Shown piece after piece: positions 59,111 through 64,000 of a stretch of DNA of 64,000 nt (position 1 is the first letter of the stretch; every line of letters begins with the position of its first letter). The stretch is from Psilocybe azurescens (taxonomy: Eukaryota > Basidiomycota > Agaricomycetes > Agaricales > Agrocybaceae). The notes beneath the pieces were generated by a model. The model was not told the origin of the DNA. It saw nothing but the letters and a program-made list of their open reading frames with translations, and searched no databases. The stretch is taken from NCBI GenBank assembly GCA_023853785.1, contig JAJIRX010000265.1, forward strand, positions 21,672-85,671. The letters are read 5' to 3'. A program made the translations under genes and the position numbers.

Positions 59111-59756
59111 TAGTATTAATAAAAAGAAAATATTAATAGAAAAATAAAACTTAGATCAATGAAAGAGTTATCACACATAGAACACAGTAGAGAGTATAGA
59201 GTCAATAGACTGATATATTTTTCTGAGTGTATATGGTCCTTATCAACAGAATTCTGTATTTTGTTCAGTCTGCAGGGTGAGCAGTCCGATGTGACACATT
59301 CAAAGTCACATGACTCAAATGTTTGTGAACCTGTGGCACGGATTAATTTCTTCCCACCCTTCATCTTTTCCCCCACCACCACCCACCTTTCCCCTCCCCC
59401 TCATTGCGTGAGGCGGCTGTTCACGGCAAGGAACGAGTGTGGTGGGCCCCACCGGTAAGTCATCCGCCCCTGTCAGAGCGAGTCGGCCGCTAACGGATTA
59501 CCCAGTAGGTTTCCCCCAGCGGACCTGCATGGGGCTCGCAACACTCGCCAATACGTGAGCGGCGCCCAGCGCCCATGCTTTGAATGCCCGTCGCCTGCCG
59601 ATTCACCAACAGCGCCCAGCGCGCATGCTTTGGGATCCCATACCTTGCTGAGTCGAGCCAGCGCTGCCCGTGAGCCCCCTCTCCTCTTTACGTTCTGCAT
59701 TCACTGACCCTCGTTTCACAGTGCCATCCCCCTGTTTCTCATGCGACAGCTCACCG

Positions 59757-60510
59757 TGCCCTCTCGGACGGCCGCCCTCCGTTTAGCATACGGTACCCGT
59801 CCCTGCCCCCTTCGGATCGTCATCCCCCGCCATTTTGCATGCGACAGCGTACCGTGCCCTCTCGGATGGCCGTCGCCCTCCGTTTAGCATACGGGTACCT
59901 GTCCCTGCCCCCTTCGGATCGTCATCCCCCGCCGTTTTGCATGCGACAGCGCACCGTGCCCTCGGACGGCCGTCACCCTCCGTTTCGCATACCCATCCGC
60001 CCCCTTCGGATCATCACCCCTCGCCGTTTTGCATGCGACAGCGCACCGTGCCCTCTCGGACGGCCGCCCTCCGTTTCGCATATGGTGCCCGTCCCTGCCC
60101 CCTTCGGATCGTCATCCCCCGCCATTTTGCATGCAACAGCGTACCGTGCCCTCTCGGATGGCCGTCGCCCGCCGTTTAGCATGCGATACCCGTCCCTTCC
60201 CCATCGGATCGTCACCCCCTCCCGTTTTGCATGCGACAGCATCCCGTGCCCTCCGTTTCGCATACGGCACCCGTCCCTGCCCCCTTTGGATCGTCATCCC
60301 CGCCGTTTCGCATGCGACAGCATCCCGTGCCCTCCGTTTCGCATACAGCACCCGTCCCTGCCCCCTTTGGATCGTCATCCCCCGCCGTTTCGCATGCGAC
60401 AGCGCACCGTGCCCTCTTGGACGGCCACACCTCCGTTTCGCATACAGTACCCATCCCATCCCCTTCGGATCGTCACCTGCCCCATTTCATGCGGCAGCCA
60501 CCCCATGCCC
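59757..60510 (+). repeat. GC-rich minisatellite, about 95-bp unit
   Basis: About eight tandem copies of a unit of 84-106 bp: GTGCCCTCTCGGACGGCCG, CCTCCGTTTMGCATACGG, ACCCGTCCCTGCCCCC, TTCGGATCGTCATCCCC, GCCGTTTTGCATGCGACAGC. Long frames on both strands across the array (one of 308 codons) follow from the repeat and are not genes. The preceding 59400-59756 is also GC-rich and has a 50-bp near-duplication (CAGCGCCCAGCGC.CATGCTTTG, about 59560 and 59610). Confidence 0.85.
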
Positions 60511-60518
60511 TTTGACAG

Positions 60519-60766
60519 TGCCATTGCCCTCAGTTTTGCATGTCCCACCCATCCTGTCCCATTTCATAGTGCCATTGCCTTCTGTTTTGCGTACTACACC
60601 CACCCTGTCCCCTTATGTAGTGCCATTGCCTTCTGTTTTATATACTACATCCACCCTGTCCCCTTATGTAGTGCTGTTGCCTTCCGCTTTGCATACCACA
60701 CCCACCCCATCCCCTTTGTAGTGCCATTGCCCTCTGTTTCACACCCACCCTGTCCAATTTCGTAGT
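60519..60766 (+). repeat. minisatellite, about 51-bp unit
   Basis: Five tandem units begin GTGCCATTGCCYTCTGTTTT and end CACCCTGTCCCCTTATGTA, immediately after the 95-bp array. The unit resembles a contracted, less GC-rich version of the larger one (CCCTCCGTTT.GCATA, CCCGTCCC), suggesting successive rounds of repeat formation from one ancestor. Confidence 0.8.
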
Positions 60767-61017
60767 GTAGTTACTTTCCTATACATACATGTTGTAGTTA
60801 GCTTTGTTATCTACTATTTTCAAGCTCTCAGAATGTCTGGTTTAGCATAAAACAGAAATTTTCGTCAGGTTGGACTTAGAATATTTTTGAGAACAGCAGT
60901 TTCCGGTGAGAAAGGGCTTATGTAATGTCTGCCCAACTTGACAAGTTGCATGATCTGTTATCTCTTCCTTCATCCACCACCATCTAAGCTCATCCTAGTG
61001 ACCTAGCCTCCTTACTA

Positions 61018-64000
61018 TGCCTCCCAAAGCTTCCAAGAACACTGCTACTGTCCCTAACTCCCCTCCCAAGACTCGTAGAAGCACCAGAAAGCGGGCCAGG
61101 GCTGCATCTGCTGTTGATGCCTCTGCTGCACCACCTGCCAAGAAGGTTGCTGTTGGGGATGAAGAAGAGGAGACTGATGGTGTGATTGGTGAAGGTGAAT
61201 CTGTTGGTATCAAGGGCAAGCCAGTCAAGCAAAACAAGTAAGAAAAATAAAATATTCCTGAATTTGCTGCTAAAATAAATTTGTTGACAGGAAACGTGCA
61301 GCAAAAAAGGGGAATGTGTATGTATTTTTCAACTGGTAAATGCATGGATTATGATCTCATATCTATGGGTGTCTCTATACGTCATGACCTGTAGAGGTCT
61401 GCCAGTATGGCCTAATCCATGCATTTTTCTACTTCTTTTTGTTTTCTAAATTAATATAGCTGTGTACTCAAATATATTCTTATTATTAGGAAATCTAGTG
61501 GCAAACCTGCCAAGGCTGCAGCTGAAAAAGCAACAGGACATCTTACTCTGTAAGAATATTTCCTATTTTATTATTTTTAGTTACTTATCAATTTCATCTA
61601 GGACGGAGAGTGTTCTTAAGGATAGCGGGGTTGCAAAGGCTCCACCTCCTAAGCCTGTTAAAGAGGCAATTCTAGCATCTTCTGTAGCTGCCAATCTCAC
61701 TCTGTAGGAATTTTTCATTGTGATATCATTTTTAATTATTTATCAGTTTATTCCCATGTCATTCAGGACTGAGGACACTACTGTCTGAAAGCCTTTCACT
61801 CGTCAGCGTGTCTCTGAAGTTCAGGAAGAAGAGGTGGAGAGTGAGGATGCGGAGGAGGAGCCAGATAAGGTGAATGAGAAAGACAAGAGCAAGGGTAAAG
61901 CCAGAGCTATCAGTGATGGTGAGAATGAGACTGAGAGTGGAAGTGACAGTGGAGATGATGGTCAGATCCAGGGTGAAGCTCAGGCTGAAAGTGGTAGTGG
62001 AGAGGATAGCAGCAAGGATGGAGAAGGTTTGAGCAGGCTGTGGCTGAGGGCAAGGGGGTGAGGGTGAGGGTGAGGGTGAGTGAGAGTAAGGACGAGGTTG
62101 AGCATGAGCATGAGGTTGAGGTTAAGGGCAAAGATTCAGGTGAAAGCGAGATTGAGAGCAAGGATGGACAAGTTTCCAGTGATGTGGAAATGCATGGAGT
62201 TGATGCTCTTCCTGCTGCTCGGATTTCAACTGCTGCAATGGCAAATACAATTGAGGAGACAGAACCTGAGGGTGAGTAAACTGATATAAGTCAAAATTGA
62301 TTTCCTTATTTATCTGTCAATTTTAGCCCTGCATGTCAGTCTTGACCAGCTCCAAGGTGCCAGCAAAATTATTGGTATGTTTATCACTATATTAATTTAT
62401 TTTAATTAAAACTTTTGCTTTGAGGTGGTTTTGCGTGGTAACGCTATAGGGAATACCTATGAGTTTGGTGATGATCCTGTGGCCAAGCTGCCCGCTTTGC
62501 CTCAGAAAGGCCAGGTCATGATCTTCATTTCAAGTGAAAACCTGCCTTTGTTGTGCCAACCCAGACACCTCCAAATTTTCAAAGGATTATGCCCATCTAT
62601 CACATGTCTAAGCCTCTTTTTGAGGCTCTGGCCAGAAATTGCCTACCATCAAGAACTCCGGTATGTCATATTTATCTTAATTGGTAAATCTATGCTTACA
62701 TTCTCAAAGAATATATTATATTTGTTCATAACATTGTCTGGGATCTTTTGGGCCCATTTGAGGAGATTACTCAGCTGATGGAGACAAAGAAATTACCTGG
62801 CAAGTAGAAAATGACAAGCCAGTCCTTCATGTTCTTTGGTATGTTTACCTTTATTTTCTTATCCAAATATTGATTTTAATGACATTACCCACAGAGCAAC
62901 TTCAGTTTGCCAACTGCCTCATCCAGTGTCATTAGCCTCTCAGCTGCTGGCATGTTATCTACAAATGCAGGGCTTGTAGTTGCCAACGCAAGTCAGTTTG
63001 TTGCACCTGTTGCTCTGGTCCAGTCTCATGGCCCAGTCAAGATGGCCTTGACCACTGAGCAAATTCAGATGGCCAATGCACTCGATGTCCCTCCTGAGAT
63101 GTACCGTACTGGTAATGCTGGGACACTCCAGGAAAACTATGCCCGCTATCTTTGCTTCCTCGAGACTGAGGCCAGATTTGCCCAACTTTGGAAGGATGGA
63201 ACTTGGCCAGTCATACTACGGAAAGCCTAGTGGAACAGATATTCAGCGTCTATTTGTTGGCAGATCCAGCTGGCATGACTCTTGGTCCAAGACCTTTCCG
63301 CTCTTAAACAAGCATCCAGAAATGCAGAAATGGCTTCAGGATGACCCAGACCGCCTCAGTGATGTGGAATTGTGGGGTTCCAACCTCAAGACTTATCATT
63401 TCCCAGAGTTGATCACATGGGTGCAAAGGGAGGTTTGCTGAAGAAGACAAAGAAAGCAGTGATGAAAGTGGCATCTGAACCTGCAAGCATGCCAGCAGCC
63501 AGCACATCCAAGCAGATGACATCATCTAAGAAGGGAGCAGCAGTCAAGAAGTCAACCTCTGCTAAAGCAGGAAATTCTGGCGCAAGTAGTAAGTATACTG
63601 ACCATGGAAGCTTGCCCAAATGTATCACCACCCTCTCATATCTCATGTGTTTTTTTGTACTTGTAGTATCGAAATTCTATCACCACTGTTGCTCTGTTTT
63701 TGTCTGGATGGTCTTTTCAGCAATTTGGGGACCCTGATTTATCTGCTTGCTTGTACTGCATTGAGATCACAGTTATCTCTGGCATTCTTGGTGTTACTGT
63801 TGATTCCACATGTCATGGCAAGCACCCAGTCTGCTCCTTTTCCTGACATGGTTTTCAAAGACTTCAGTGACTTTATCATCGACAATTTTGGTCAGAAAAT
63901 ATCACTTCCAACTGTTATCACAGTTTTACTGTCCATGACCAACAACACAGAGCTACTTTGCATTTTAAACAGGATGCAGGATGTGGGCAACATCATGGAT
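61018..64000 (+). pseudogene. unrecognised multi-exon gene, charged N-terminus, runs off the window
   Basis: Exon 1 (61018-61237) encodes a basic, nuclear-type N-terminus (MPPKASKNTATVPN, then KTRRSTRKRARAASA). Exons 61291-61317, 61490-61549, 61602-61703 and 61767 on join in frame with GT-AG introns. Exons 3 and 4 both end in LTL with the same phase, as if an exon had been duplicated. An in-frame TGA follows at 61786-61788 (GTC-TGA-AAG), after which an acidic Glu/Ser/Asp-rich region continues to about 62279 with another shift near 62027. Later exons read LEDQLQ-type and FVAPVALVQSHGPVKMALTT (63000s), SSWHDSWSKTFPLLNKHPEM (63265) and a Lys/Ser-rich stretch near 63450-63600. I recognise no domain. 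It could be a decayed host gene or an accessory gene of a large transposon. Confidence 0.4.

Noticed and set aside
59839..60765. Open frame of 308 codons over the GC-rich repeats
   Set aside because: It and overlapping frames on both strands are by-products of the minisatellite; the peptide is repetitive and the unit length is not a constant multiple of three.

Overview
The window looks like nuclear DNA of a mushroom-forming basidiomycete (Agaricomycetes). Genes are cut by very short GT-AG introns (55-63 nt), NACHT NTPase genes have the layout common in that group, and hAT and LTR elements of fungal type are abundant. Most of the window is accessory DNA: a decayed tandem array of duplicated units, invaded by several layers of transposons. 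There is little ordinary single-copy gene space.

Layout. 1-2750: minus-strand genes, including an HNH-nuclease-like gene, followed by a possible solo LTR (2801-3318). 3319-54801: four large tandem units. A complete unit reads: non-coding blocks A and B, a minus-strand gene of unknown function (C), a SEC61-alpha-like gene on the plus strand (D), non-coding blocks E and F, then a NACHT NLR-like gene on the plus strand (G). The units span about 3319-11888, 11889-26348, 26349-45996 and 45997-54801. Units 2 and 3 also carry a small secreted-protein gene (H) and an older, diverged copy of block A. In unit 2 the older block A copy is preceded by a NACHT relic, so at least one more unit once existed. 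The window holds five SEC61-alpha-like copies plus one isolated 3' fragment, and four NACHT copies plus one relic. I find a lesion in every one of them (frameshift, stop, internal deletion, truncation or insertion), although NACHT copy 4 keeps an uninterrupted NACHT domain.

Mobile DNA. A solo LTR with a perfect 5-bp target duplication sits inside NACHT copy 1. A 5.3-kb nested insertion bounded by a perfect 6-bp duplication lies just upstream of NACHT copy 3 and contains a TA-flanked inverted-repeat element, itself split by a 3.9-kb hAT element. A 3.0-kb insertion splits NACHT copy 3. From 55200 the array is cut off by an LTR retroelement remnant whose LTR carries six TGAGTCA sites upstream of a TATA box. 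Three elements of an apparently undescribed family (termini GAGGTCTTTAC, 8-9 bp target duplications where both ends are seen) share copy-specific short-repeat arrays; two of them contain an antisense tRNA-like Pol III promoter. 59757-60766 is a GC-rich minisatellite. 61018-64000 is an unrecognised, interrupted multi-exon gene.

Function. NACHT proteins of this type are the fungal counterpart of NLR immune receptors, and Sec61-alpha is the ER translocation pore. Their co-amplification looks like segmental duplication of neighbours, not a demonstrated joint pathway. The best candidates for something new are the GAGGTCTTTAC element family and the co-amplified NLR/SEC61 unit.
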